Shown here: positions 1 to 10,665 of the stretch, one piece after another
Layout: each line of letters begins with the position of its first letter
Numbering within the stretch: the stretch's first letter is position 1
Origin: Cynocephalus volans
Taxonomy: Eukaryota; Chordata; Mammalia; Dermoptera; Cynocephalidae
Assembly: GCF_027409185.1 (NCBI RefSeq)
Contig: NC_084461.1
Coordinates: forward strand, 137,499,001 to 137,563,000
Length of the DNA: 64,000 nucleotides
Direction: 5' to 3'
Position numbers and translations under genes: made by a program
Notes under the pieces: model-generated
Databases searched by the model: none
Told to the model about the DNA's origin: nothing
Seen by the model: only the letters and a program-made list of their open reading frames with translations

Positions 1-145
1 TCACATCTGGGGAAAAGAATGTGCTAATGGCCTGTAGTGAATATAGGCCAGGGCTGCTGCTAAACATCCTACAATGCACAAGACAGCCCCACAGCAAATG
101 ATTATCTATTCCCAAATGTCAGTAGTCTGAGGTTGAGAAACACTG
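1..145 (+). mobile_element. MER5A: MER5A-type hAT-Charlie MITE, cut by window edge
   Basis: The sequence follows the second half of the MER5A consensus, including the stretch around CTGCTAAACATCCTACAATG and the terminal GTTGAGAAACACTG end. The 5' half lies outside the window. It is a non-autonomous DNA transposon fossil shared by placental mammals and has no coding capacity. Confidence 0.85.
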
Positions 146-285
146 GGCTAACCCATATATTTCCAGCAATTTCCCACAGAGAAATAGGAGAAGGGTGGCC
201 TTTCCCTGACCTATTTTTTTTCCTTCACAGTCCTTGTCACCCTCTAGTATTGTATATAATTGACTTATTTTTTTATCTGCTCTAT

Positions 286-408
286 ACACCAGAATGTAAC
301 TTCCCCAGAGCAGAGACCTTTGTGTTTTCATTAATTTTACCAAGTGCTTAGAACAGAACCTATGCATCATAGGTGCATAATAAACATTTGTTGCAAAACA
401 AATGAATG
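286..408 (+). repeat. L2 LINE 3'-end fragment
   Basis: It reads through the typical L2 tail: AGAATGTAACTTCCCCAGAG, then the CTTAGAACAG motif, then GGTGCATAATAAACATTTGT and an AATGAATG end. An old 3' fragment without an ORF. Confidence 0.8.
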
Positions 409-1676
409 CAAGATTACGTTCATGATAACAAGTTGGGGATTGCTGAATACAGGGAAAGTTGGCAGTAAACTTAGATTGTAGGATGAGATGGTGGTCAGGC
501 TAAACTCTTGCCAGGGCTTCTTCCCAGAGGGCCAGACTGGTGACCTGGTTGTGTAGTTTGGAGTGTCTTTATGTGGCTTTCTGAACTGAGAGGTGCTAAG
601 TCTCTGTAGCCTGTGGTCATCCTACCACAGTGCCCCTGCACCTCTTCAGCTTTCAAGACATATGCATGTCTGCAGTAATGCTGGCTGTTCTGTGGAGGTG
701 TCAGGGGGCCGACTTTGGCTGCAAAGCAGTACCTTTTACTCACATTAGGGAATCTTATTCAGATTGGTTCAGAGCGACAGTTTACTCTAAGAAAAAAGGG
801 AGAAAATGCCTTCCTCAAGAGGAGTTGTATGGGACCAAAGGCTTTTATGGAACTCCCCAGTATTCCAATGTGTCTGCCACGTTGGCTCCCTACGACCTGT
901 CCTGCCGTTGTGCTATGATAAAGAAGAATGAATCTCTCTCCTTATAAGATGCTCCAAGGCTCATGACTGACAAAGGCAGGAATGAGCCATGTGGTTAACA
1001 TCAAGAAAAAAAATTCTATCCTGTAATATTCATTTCAGATTCTCATTTGTGAAATCAGAATCATAAAGACTACCTCAAAAGGTTATTGTAAGTACAATGG
1101 GGTGAGGATTTTTATTGTTAACAACTGGTCCCACAGCTTCTCTTGGGGAGGACTTTCTTTGTTTAGAAAAGGATCAGGAGACATTCTGGGAGTGTGGAAA
1201 GTAGATCTTATTTTCCTAGTTTAGAATGAGAGAGCAAAACAAAGGGATACTTAAACTATTCTATGTAAGAATAGGGGTGGGGAGAAAAGAGAGAAGTGGG
1301 AGATGGGTAAATGGGACTGGGCACCATGGCTGGAGCCTGGAGGTGGGCAACCAGTGACTGTGTGGTCAGATGGCATTTAAGGAGGAGAGTCTGCTATGTT
1401 ACTTGTGTTGCTGTGAAATAATCCTCCCCTTCCATCACTCCAAACCTTTGGTTGTGTGTTGGACTCATGATTGTGAAGAAAGTCATGGAAAAGAGGCTGA
1501 ATCCCATGCCTGTTACAGCCTGTGGATGAGAGAAGAACCCCTGGCAGTGCAAGATAGATGAAATTGAGAGTTCAGTGCCAGTAACTCAAGGCATAAGTGC
1601 GAATGAGAACTAAACCCCAAGGATGCACAGAAATCTTGAGGATGTCATATTTTCCTATAGGATATGGGATAGGGGT
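409..1676. other. No gene recognised; one MIR scrap
   Basis: About 1.25 kb with only short, unrelated reading frames. A MIR 3' portion (plus strand) lies at about 1028-1110. The part from 1190 to 1370 is purine-rich. I see no splice-framed exon, RNA gene or young repeat. Confidence 0.5.
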
Positions 1677-2112
1677 TGCTACAGATTGAACTGTGTCCCC
1701 CAAGGTCCATGTATTAGATACTTAACCCCCACCGTAACAGTGTTAAGAGGGTGGGAGATCCTATTACGATAATCAAAAGGTGGGGCCTTGAAGAGATGAT
1801 TAGATCGTGAGGACCATGCTCAAGTAAATGGATTCATCCATTGATGGTTTAATGGTGGTCATAGGCATGGTTCTGAGGGCTTTAAAAGTAGGGATAGTGA
1901 CGAGGTTAGTCTCTCTTCCTCTCTGCTTCTGCTATTGCCATGTGACACCCTGTGTCACTACAGAATTACCACAAAAAACAAGACCCTAACCAGATGTGTT
2001 CCCTGGACTTTGGATTTCCCAGCCTCCAAAACTGTAAGCAATAAATATTGTTTCTTTACAAACTACCCAGTTCGAGGTATTTCATTATAAGTAACAAAAA
2101 TGAATTAATACA
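1677..2112 (+). mobile_element. MaLR-type solo LTR (MLT1/MST-like)
   Basis: It starts TG and ends CA. Inside are the MaLR landmarks: a TGTGTCCCCCAAGGTCCATG opening, a GGTGGGGCCTTGAAGAGATG segment, CCCAGCCTCCAAAACTGTAAG followed by AATAAA-like sequence, and the terminal AATACA. The 5-bp flanks GGGGT (1672-1676) and GAGGT (2113-2117) differ at one base and fit an old ERVL-MaLR target duplication. No internal region is present, so it is a solo LTR. Confidence 0.75.
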
Positions 2113-2594
2113 GAGGTCTTGGGTCATTTACTTCAATATCAAAGTGCAGGTAACTCTGGATTATATGGAAATTCGAGTTAGTAAAGTAGTTGCTAGTAAA
2201 GCTGGTAAAATGGTTAGTCTAGTGCCTAAAATACATGCAATAAATAAGTTATTTTTTTCTTCATCAAATTATGTATACTTTTCCCTCAGAAAAATCATTT
2301 GTATTTAAGTCAGGGGTCATAAACTAGTCTGCAAACATAGTGTGTTTGGGCTATTTTTAAAAAATTGTGTTTGATGTTCAGGTCAGGATATGCTCTTTCT
2401 TTTTTGCCTCAGGCCTCACTACTCCCTAATGTCTCTTTACCTCTGGCTGATTCACATACTTCTGTGCTCTGCCTGACTCCTACAGGCATTTAAGTTTGCA
2501 GCTACCAATTGAAGTGGATATACTTAAACTGTGCATAGGTAAGAAGGCAAACTGTCATTGTATAATGTTTGCCCTTATAGATAGATTGTATTAT
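2113..2594. other. No gene recognised
   Basis: AT-rich unique-looking sequence with no supported feature. Confidence 0.4.
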
Positions 2595-2955
2595 TGATCA
2601 TAATATTTGCTTCCCATCCTATGGAAGGATTATATGTCCCTGTCACATTGGTACATGATTTGCTTTTGGTCAATGAAGTGTGAGCAGCTGTGAAATGTGT
2701 CACTTGCAAGCTCAAGTACATGTATTACTTCTGCACAGAAGTTTTAAGAGCCATTGTGTGATTCACACTTTTTTGCTCTGTGCCATGAGACTGGCAATGT
2801 CTCAGAAAGGGGAGCCTCTGCCTTGAAATAAAATAACATAGAACGAAGCTGATGCCAATCATTGATGAGTGATACATGTTTGTTGTTGTGAGCCACTGAG
2901 ATTTTGGCACTCATTCATTACCTCAGCATAACCTTGTCTATTATGACTTATGCAA
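2595..2955 (+). repeat. Old LTR-like repeat, family unresolved
   Basis: The 3' part (GTTGTTGTGAGCCACTGAGA, then CAGCATAACCTTGTCTAT) is a widespread mammalian repeat end that I associate with MaLR-like or other old interspersed elements. I cannot fix the family or the 5' border. Confidence 0.45.
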
Positions 2956-3106
2956 TGCCCTTATGTGTTTTAAAGATAAGAAATTTAAGGAACTTTTCCT
3001 AGCCTGGATAAGTTTTCATGAAAGCCATCTAGCTCTTATTTCCACGAGATGATGGCAACTTGAAGAGGAGGAAAAGTTCAAAGTTCTTTTCTGGGGAGCA
3101 GATATA

Positions 3107-3186
3107 AGGAGTCTTCAAAAAGTTCATGGAAAGATGCATCTTATCTTTTAGTACTATTTTTCCATGAGCTTTTTGAAGTACCCTCC
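3107..3186. mobile_element. Mariner-type MITE, about 80-bp hairpin between TA dinucleotides
   Basis: The left end carries CTTCAAAAAGTTCATGGAAA. The right end is its near-exact reverse complement (CCATGAGCTTTTTGAAG). TA dinucleotides sit at 3105-3106 and 3187-3188. The inverted arms, size and TA target are those of a mariner MITE, but the termini are not those of human MADE1. A half copy is at 13726-13775. Confidence 0.75.
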
Positions 3187-3719
3187 TACGAAGCAAAATG
3201 TGATTTATTGCCGTAAGGGTGGCTGCCTCTAGAGGAGATCATCTTAGAATATGAGTGTTGGTATAATTCGTGGAATGTTCCTTCACTGGGGCTGCTCATC
3301 TGCCATTCATTCTTCATCGGCTCATGATTATTTATTCGGGTTCTTCTGAGGTCCAAATTAGCCTGATAAAATTTGGAGAAGAAAAATGTAGAAGAGCTTT
3401 CCTTACAAAAAAGAATCTCAGAGGTGAGGTAGAAATAAATCATCTCAAAACACCCTCTCCTTTGGCAAACATAAAATAATCCATGGCTTAGCTGTTTATT
3501 ATCTTCTGGACACTGACTCCAAAATCTATACCACTGTCTTTGGACTCTCCTTCCTGGATCTGTTAAATATTTCCCCAGTCCTTGGAACATTTTTTGGAAA
3601 CCCCAGTACCACCTCAAACTCAACATTATGTGGACCTGAACTTGTCACTTTCCTTTCCAAACATTCTATTTGTGCCTATAATGTCATTATTCTTTCTGTC
3701 TCCTAGGGCCTGAAATTTA
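3187..3719. other. No gene recognised
   Basis: No repeat family or coding exon identified. The 146-codon minus-strand reading frame here shows no recognisable domain. Confidence 0.4.
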
Positions 3720-4085
3720 GTCTTTTGGGTAGGAAAAGGTACTCCTGGGAGAGCAAATAGCAAGAGCAAAGGCACAGAGGGAGGGAATCCCAGAGAGGGA
3801 TTAGGGAATCCTGAGCAGTTGAGCATATATTAACAGTGTAAGCATATTAGAAGATTGAAAGATGGATCAGTGGCTTGGAGTTAGATTGTGGAGAGCCTGG
3901 GATGTAGGGCTGAGAGGTTAAGAACTTATTCTATGGGCAAAAGGAAGCCATAGAAGTTTCTGAACTTTGGCCAGATAGGATTAGTTTCATTTGAGATGTT
4001 TATGGCACAAGGGTAGAGGACTGATGGGAGAAGGGAGAAATTGGAGACCAGTTACGAGGCCACTGAAATAGTTCTGCTGAATGAT
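3720..4085 (-). repeat. L2 LINE fragment (reverse)
   Basis: Read in reverse this is the L2 region upstream of the 3' tail. Diagnostic stretches on the plus strand are the GAGCAAAGGCACAGAGGGAG segment, the GGGAAGCCATAGAAG-like segment and the block ending GAGGCCACTGAAATAGT. Confidence 0.65.
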
Positions 4086-5759
4086 GCTCACAACCTAAAC
4101 TAGGGCAGAGGGAAGGACAGGAGGAGAATGTCCGCTCTTGACCTCCCTAGAGAGGAGGTGGGGAGCTGGATATGCCTTTTTCTCACCCTCTGCACTCAAT
4201 AAAATGCCTTTGCCGTAGTGAGCTGTAGAGAGGATTTGAGGCTGAGAGGGCACTCTGAAATCCCCTAAGACTCTGAAATGAGGGCAGCCAAGTGGGAATT
4301 CACAGCCTGAGCCAGCAATTCCCTTCAGAGCTGCAGAACAAGGGTCAGCTCAGCAGAACTTTCTGCCCTAAGTTAGCTAGAGACCCCTGCCCTCCTTCCC
4401 AGCTTCTTGCTTATCTCTTAATTCTCTCTAGGTCTGTTCCACGATGCTAGTTCATAGAACACGGCTGCCCCCTTCCACTCCCTCCTCTTTGGTTAAAGGC
4501 AAGAAAATTGTTTTAATGCTATTTGCAACCCATGCAGAAAAAATATTTCCCGGCAGGTGTTTCTGAGCATTAAGCAGGTTTTGCTGCTGTCCCCTCCACA
4601 CATCACTTTAACAGCCACTCCAGCAAATTGCTTAGTCCACGAATTCTCATCTCCCTTGCTGCCTGCATTAAACTAAGAGAAAAAAATAAAGATCATTAAA
4701 AGCCCCTTTTGTTGATTGTTTTTTTTTTTAAAGGGCATGATGCATTTGGGGGGAAAGGGAATAAGTTGCAGTTCTGGTATGACCATTATGCAAATCAGTC
4801 GCCCTCCCCCCCCCCCCCCCCCGCCCCGGAGGTGTTCGTGTCCAAGCTCCGCAGACAAGTTCACCCTGCAGCCTGGGAGGAAGTTGAAGGGTAAGGATCT
4901 CTAAGATTTTATCTTGCCTGAAGTTGTGAAGAATCATAGCAAAATGGCTAGGGTTTGAAGGAATCCCTGCAGTCATTACTAGGGATAGGCCCTTTTTCAT
5001 ACCTGTCACATTAATATCTGCCCAGAATCTCATACACTCAGATGTTTAATGTCCTGTGAGTTAAGTTCTTTTGGTTGCAAGAGACAGAGAGTCATAGAAA
5101 CCTAGCTGAGGAAAGGAGACGTGGCAATGTAGGAAACAGGGATTTCACAGGAATGCAATAAAAGAAACCATGGTATAACATTGCTTCTTGGAGACAGAAA
5201 CGAGGTTAAAGATATTTTCAGGGACCTTAGCAGTAGGCATTTGTGGAGCTGTACTCTGGTGCCTCAACATTAACTCAAATTATATTTCTTCATGTCTGCT
5301 GCCTTGAGTGTATCTTCTCCCATTACTATCTGTGTTCCAAACCTCCCATAACTTCTTCTTTACCTCAGTTCTGCTTATGTTTTCTGCTGCTTTGTGTTTC
5401 TTTTCCTAATGGCTTGATCATCCTCCCCTTGTTCCCTGTTTCAAATTCCCAAGACTGGCCTGAGGTTTTTTTCTTATAAGAACTTGAGGTATCAACAGTT
5501 CCTGAATTGGCTGCCTTGGGACATATGTGTCACACTGATCCAACCAGAGTCATTGGAAGATGGTGATGGGGGTCATAAGTATGGAATGTGGCTACCCCTC
5601 AGCAAGGGCTATGGGCAGGGAGGTTTTCCTTAGATGGGCAAGTGGCTGTGGATAATACCATGACCAAAAAACAAAATCACCCCCTTAGGGGTTAATTAAA
5701 AAACACATAATGTCAAAATGTAAATGGCATTCACTGTTCACAGGTAAATAGTTTACATT
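4086..5759. other. No gene; poly(C) tract and a possible ancient repeat
   Basis: Contents: a (C)17 homopolymer at 4806-4822; a repeat-free stretch at 4490-4730 that could be conserved noncoding sequence; and from about 5050 to 5640 an ancient interspersed repeat whose start (CTTTTGGTTGCAAGAGACAG) I recognise as widespread but cannot name. No exon seen. Confidence 0.4.
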
Positions 5760-5935
5760 TTCCTATGGTTGTAAGGAGCTTTAAAGATTTATGGGTCAGG
5801 GATTATCATCCCCTCTATAGAGATTTGGCAAGTGTGGATTAGGGGAATTAATGATTTGCCCAAAGTTGTATAGGTGGGTCTTGAATACGAAGTCATCTTT
5901 GCATTATGCCAACACTCATTGGCTCTTCAACATTA
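5760..5935 (-). repeat. MIR SINE (reverse)
   Basis: The reverse-MIR order is visible: a GGGATTATCATCCCC segment, then GATTTGCCCAAAGTTGTATA, then a GTGGGTCTTGAATACGAAG segment corresponding to the reversed B-box region. Confidence 0.6.
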
Positions 5936-6971
5936 CCTGGGGAGAGCCTACCCTTCGCTAAGTTCAGACTCTATTGAGTTACTTTCCAGGGAAAAGTTTT
6001 AAACTGCCCATGCCCTCACCCCTGCTCCTATGCTGCTCGGTAGCTATTCGAAATCTGTTTTCAGTTCAAGATTTCAGAGAAATCTTTGCACTTAGTGGAC
6101 TTTTCCCCTCCCATGTGAGGTACACTAACCTTTGCTACTTGGAAGAAAAATTGTTATGTTGGCATACATTCTGAATGCTTCGTGTGTAAATGTCCCTGGC
6201 CCTTAGCTCCTAGGGCTTCGCAAAAACAGGATGTCTTGGAGTGTCTGGGAGCTCCACTTGTAGCCAGCAGGACTTTAACTCCTCCAGGGCAGTGATTGCT
6301 AGACTTCCAGCTAGGTGAGTCAGGGCTCTAACCACCCCATGTTGTTTGTTAACCCATGCTTAAAGGAATCTGAACCGCTGTAGATGGAAGCTGAGGGATG
6401 CTCTGCCCAGCATGGCCTCAGCTTCTTGGCATGAAAGCTGATGGGAAACTCTTCTGCCAAATGTCTCTGTATGCAGTGCTCACTTGGGCAAGATGAACTG
6501 TTGGGGGGATTCAGGCCCTGAGCTCCTGCTGCTGACTGTTACCCAGACTGCTCTTCCTGGTGTCAAATAAGTGTACACCCTGTGGATGACCCCCTTGCAG
6601 GACATTCAAGGATGAGCAAGCTGGAAACAAGCCCCCAGGCCAGGCTGATAGAACAGTCTATTATTTGGGCAGGATGAGAGTATTGGAGAAATCTAGGCAA
6701 AGCCTCAGAGGATCTCCAACCACTGGCTTTTTACTATTCTCTGCTGTGGGGCTTCAAATAGCCACAGGAAATAGATTCCCCATCATCCCATGACACAGGC
6801 ACTCACACACAACCTGGGGTCCCATGTACCCTGCGGCCTACATAGGTGATGTGTGCACCAGATTTACCCTGCCATCATTGCTTCCTCCCCACTTTGCTCC
6901 AAAGTCCTTGGGAAGAGGAACTGCAGGATTCCAGATAAATACATGCAGAAAATGATTACATACCTCTCTGC
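5936..6971. other. No gene recognised
   Basis: About 1 kb of GC-moderate unique-looking sequence with no identifiable repeat, exon or RNA gene. Confidence 0.4.
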
Positions 6972-7150
6972 CTGGGACCATGGGCAACGGCTTTGGAGTC
7001 AGACATTCTTTGTCATTCTTATCCTGCAGTTGTTCCCAACTTCCTGCGCAAACAAATGCTGTCTCCTTCTGGGCCTCTGTTTTCTCAATTGTGAATTTGG
7101 CAGGATTGAACACTGAATGCTTTGTGTATGAAGTGTCCCCAGCCCAAGTC
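6972..7150 (+). repeat. MIR SINE fragment
   Basis: It contains GGCTTTGGAGTCAGACATTC near the start and a GGGCCTCTGTTTTCTCAATT core, matching the MIR box-to-core order. Confidence 0.6.
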
Positions 7151-7199
7151 TCTAAGGTTCTTAATTTAACCTTCCTAATTTAACGGTCTTTGCTTTCGT

Positions 7200-7385
7200 C
7201 TCTCTCCTCCTGCCCCTGCTCCTGTCCCGCACCCTGTTCCCCCCTCTTGTTCTCCCTTCCCCACTCCTGTTGCCCACCCCCGTCCTGTTCACCCCACGCC
7301 TGACCTGTTCCTGTCCCTGCCCACCCTGCTGTACTTATGCCACCCGCCCCGTGACCCCCAGCTCCTGTCCACCCCCCCCATTCCT
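7200..7385. repeat. C-rich degenerate minisatellite
   Basis: About 185 bp of irregular CCTGTTCCC / CTCCTGTCC / GCCCACCC units on the plus strand, almost pure pyrimidine with interspersed G. The unit length drifts between roughly 10 and 20 bp, so it is a decayed simple or minisatellite tract. Confidence 0.65.
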
Positions 7386-7474
7386 CTGCTAGGGGAAGGG
7401 AACACTTAAATATATGGTTTCATGTATAGTATGTAGCATAGCACCTGGCACATTCATATTCTATGCAGCCCTCC

Positions 7475-7550
7475 TTTCATTCATGTACTCAAACATTTAA
7501 GGAACACCTAGCGTTTGCAGACCCCAATGGCTCTTGGTGAATAAGACAGG
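7475..7550 (-). repeat. L2 3'-end scrap (reverse)
   Basis: Reversed L2 tail: ATTCATGTACTCAAACATTT, then AGGAACACCTAGCG, then GTGAATAAGACAG. Confidence 0.5.
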
Positions 7551-7917
7551 CAGAGCACCTGTTTGTAGTATGGGGGAAATACCTAGTGTTCTGTAAATGT
7601 GTCATGCAAATGAATAGCTTATGTTTTTTAGTTCTCTGGGGCTTTCTCTTGGTTCCCAGTAACTCAGAATATTGAGTAGTTGAGCCTGGAGGAAGAGGGT
7701 TGGAATTAGGCTTAAGAGCCAAGATTCTTCAAGTTTCCTACATGAGGGTTTCCTCTGTCTCAGGTGCTGTGTTAGGGACACCCAGTAGGTCTAAGCTCTG
7801 GGCTCTCACTGTTAGCCATAGCAGTGAATTCAGTTCTAAGACTGGAGGGTGCATGAAGGGGTGAGAAGAGACATGGAACAAGGCTGTGCAGGAGAGTACT
7901 TAGTACTCGAAAGGAAA

Positions 7918-8145
7918 GTAGAGCACTGGGCTTTGAGGATGAGGACTCTTGGGATCAGGAACTAGTGCTGCCAGGCACTGGCTGTGTGACCTTCCCAAGT
8001 TGGCATTTTCCCTCATTTGTAAAATAAGGCGAAAATCATAGGCAATTGTAGGGACTAAATGAGATGGAGTATGTAACATTCCTAGCATGGTACCCAGTTA
8101 TTGAAATAGAGGCTCCATAAACAGTCACTATTATCATTATTAGAG
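7918..8145 (+). repeat. MIR SINE
   Basis: Almost complete MIR: GCACTGGCTGTGTGACCTTC, then the CATTTGTAAAATAAGGCGAA core, then a CTAAATGAGATG segment and a tail running into ATTATCATTATTA. Confidence 0.8.
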
Positions 8146-8837
8146 GATAAAGAGAAGAGGGACAGGAAATGAAGAGGAGAAAAAAGGGAGAAGACATTAG
8201 AGAAAATGTGAGAAAAAATGAATGAGAGATTTCCTTCAGTCAGCAAGGCCACTGGCCTGTTGGCTCTTAGCCAGCTGGTGCAGCAGGAGCGGGCTCGGCC
8301 TTCCCCGGTGGTGAGACTGTTTCTGTGTGTACAAACCTCAGCAGACATCCCAGGCCACCTGGAAACAGCAGGGGCCCTTGCTGGCATAACTGTACACAGA
8401 GATTTTAACAGAATTTTCAGTGTTCAGCAGAGGAGGCCTTAGGATGCTATATTTTTATTTAGATATATTGGAAAGATTTATTCTGAAAATAGTGCTTCAC
8501 GGAATACTGAACTTGAAAGCAAGATTACAACATACATTTATTAGAGATTGCTGCCAGTTGTTGAGGGAGAATGAACTGGAAGCAGGCAGGAAGAGAAGAG
8601 GCGTGGAGACTAGTTAGGAGACTGGCTGTGGTAGTCCTGGTGAAGGGATTGATTGAGGCATGGGCAGCGGTAATGGAAGTGGAAAGGAACAGAAGGGGAG
8701 GCATTTGAGTTTCATCCTGGAGGCATTGCTGAGAAGATGTCCTGATGTGGGAGTTCTGCATAGAGTGCCTGTTTTTGTAAACCTGCCTCTTTCACCTGTT
8801 GTTTACCCATGAATTGAAATTAGAGTCTGGTGTTAGA
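8146..8837. other. No gene recognised
   Basis: Purine-rich from 8146 to 8225, otherwise unique-looking. No supported exon or RNA. Confidence 0.4.
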
Positions 8838-8968
8838 TTACAAACTTTATGGAGGCAGAAGCAACTCAGTCTTGTTCATTGCTTTATGCTGAGAATGTAG
8901 CTTATACCATATGCCTCCTACAAAGTAGGAATCTATAAGAATCTATTGCATTAATAAATAAATGCTTC
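8838..8968 (+). repeat. L2 LINE 3'-end fragment
   Basis: TTACAAACTTTATGGAGGCA, then CTTGTTCATTGCTTTATGC, then AATAAATAAATGC form the usual order of the L2 tail. Confidence 0.65.
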
Positions 8969-9059
8969 TTCATGATCTTTTCCTTGGACCAGATTGTCTT
9001 TCAGTCTTTTCAAGTTGCTTGTTCACAGATTCCCATTTGATTAGCTATTTGTTTCTACA

Positions 9060-9165
9060 GCTTGCATGGGACCCAGCAGCACCAGCATTGCCTAAGAATT
9101 TGTTAAAAATTCAGAATCTCAGGTCCCACCCTGTACCTATTGAATTAGACCTTGCATCTTAAAAA
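9060..9165 (+). mobile_element. hAT-Charlie MITE fragment (MER3/MER20-like)
   Basis: GACCCAGCAGCACCAGCATT, then TTCAGAATCTCAGGTCCCAC, then TATTGAATTAGACC match the same family as the complete copy at 14241-14429. The termini are lost. Confidence 0.65.
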
Positions 9166-10084
9166 GACACTGGTATAGTTATTTTTCCTCTATAGCTTAT
9201 AACATATTTGTTCTCTGCTCTGTGCAGCAAGGAGTAAAAGGCATAAAGATTGGCCAGGTAATTTTTATACATATTTAAGTTTGACCCGGACCACTTCTAA
9301 TGTCTCATACCAAGTTCTACCTGTAAGATAGGACTCTGTCCTAATACCTGCCCCTGCTCCTTATGTGAATATTCCCTTAGTGCCTGCCCCATCCCCTGAG
9401 TGTTTCCAATTTCAGGTCAGTAACTTTGCAGATGAGTCTGTCAATTTGTGTGTGTCTGTGTCTTTCTCTGTCACCAGCTGACATTTTAAGATGGCCTTTA
9501 GTGTCTATGAAGTCTACAAGGATTCCAGAAAACCCTAGAATTAATACCTGTGGGAATAAGTACAGGATCCGGAAAGAGGAAATCAAGGGAGGATATTCTG
9601 CGGCATACAGAGAAGATGGACGTCACAACCAATTAGAAGCAACAAGGTTCAAAAAACTAGAGGGCACCAACCTGAAAGGCTCTGTGCTCAGGGATTTGAG
9701 GATAACTGGCTTTTTCACAATGGGTAATTAACTCATGGAGTAGGTTCCTGGAGGCAGCTGGGAGAGCTGATCGACAGTGACAGAGCCTGGGAATTGCTTT
9801 CACAGCTCTTTTTCTGTTTGGCTCAGGAAGGTAGAGGGAAGTTGCTGTGGAAGTCATGCAGAATACTGCATGGCAGGTAGCTGAAGAAACTTGAGAATAG
9901 GTGACTCTGGACCTGGAAGGGCATAAAGGCTGTCTTCAGCTCTCTGAGTACTCACTTGGGGTGTCCTCCTTTTACACCTACAGTTGTATTCACATTATGT
10001 AGCTAATAAAACGCTTTCACAGACACAGTTTTATTTGAGGCAGTGACTGTGATGTAGGCAGCAAAGGTAATATGATTATTCTTA
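9166..10084. other. No gene recognised
   Basis: Unique-looking sequence. The 101-codon plus-strand frame at 9426-9731 has no recognisable domain and I do not call it a gene. Confidence 0.4.
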
Positions 10085-10235
10085 TTGAAGCATTAATCTC
10101 TCCTTTCACTTTTTGAGTTTGAAAGATGAGGAAATTGTGGCTCAGAATGGAAAGAATTGTCCCAGGGGACTTTATCCTAAGTCAGGATAGGACCTAAGAA
10201 TTCTGACCTTTAGACAAGCTATCTTTTCTCCACAC
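10085..10235 (-). repeat. MIR SINE (reverse)
   Basis: GATGAGGAAATTGTGGCTCA followed by the AATTGTCCCAGGGGACTTTA region and AATTCTGACCTTTAGAC follow the reversed MIR. Confidence 0.6.
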
Positions 10236-10437
10236 TTCATTGTATATTTGTTTTTCTATTGCTCTATGCACAAGGAGTAAAAGTCATAAGGAGAAAGAAT
10301 TCATTTTGCACTGGGCGGGATGATGTTACCTCTGAGTTTCTTTCTAACATTAACATTCTACTATATGAAGTGGGGGAACATTAAGGACCCACATCATAAA
10401 GTTGAGTAACATTCCTCTATTACTGATCAGATGCCAG

Positions 10438-10665
10438 GTTCTATGTTAAATGTTATAGACACTTTCTAATTTAATCCTCATAATGACCCAGCGAAGTGGG
10501 TGTTAGTATTTTATTTTTCAAATAAGTAGACAGAGTCAGGGAGAGTTATTTGCCCAAAGTTACATAACAGAAGTAATAAAGTTGTATTCAAACCCAGGCT
10601 TCCCATGAATCCAGAATTAGAGCTCTTATTTCTTAAATAAGCTTCCCTCAAAATGTGGTCTTGGG
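10438..10665 (-). repeat. MIR SINE (reverse)
   Basis: TTTAATCCTCATAATGACCC, a GTTATTTGCCCAAAGTTACA segment and TTCAAACCCAGGCTTCCC are the reversed MIR core and B-box region. Confidence 0.75.

Noticed and set aside
2308..2365. hAT-like terminal sequence (CAGGGGTCATAAACTAG)
   Set aside because: Only one weak end is visible and no matching partner, so too little to call an element.
3186..3626. 146-codon minus-strand frame
   Set aside because: No domain, no splice context, atypical composition. Compatible with chance in 64 kb on six frames.
6172..7148. Similarity between 6172-6204 and 7114-7148 (CTGAATGCTT.GTGT.T)
   Set aside because: Probably both are MIR 3' parts. Too short and diverged to claim a local duplication.
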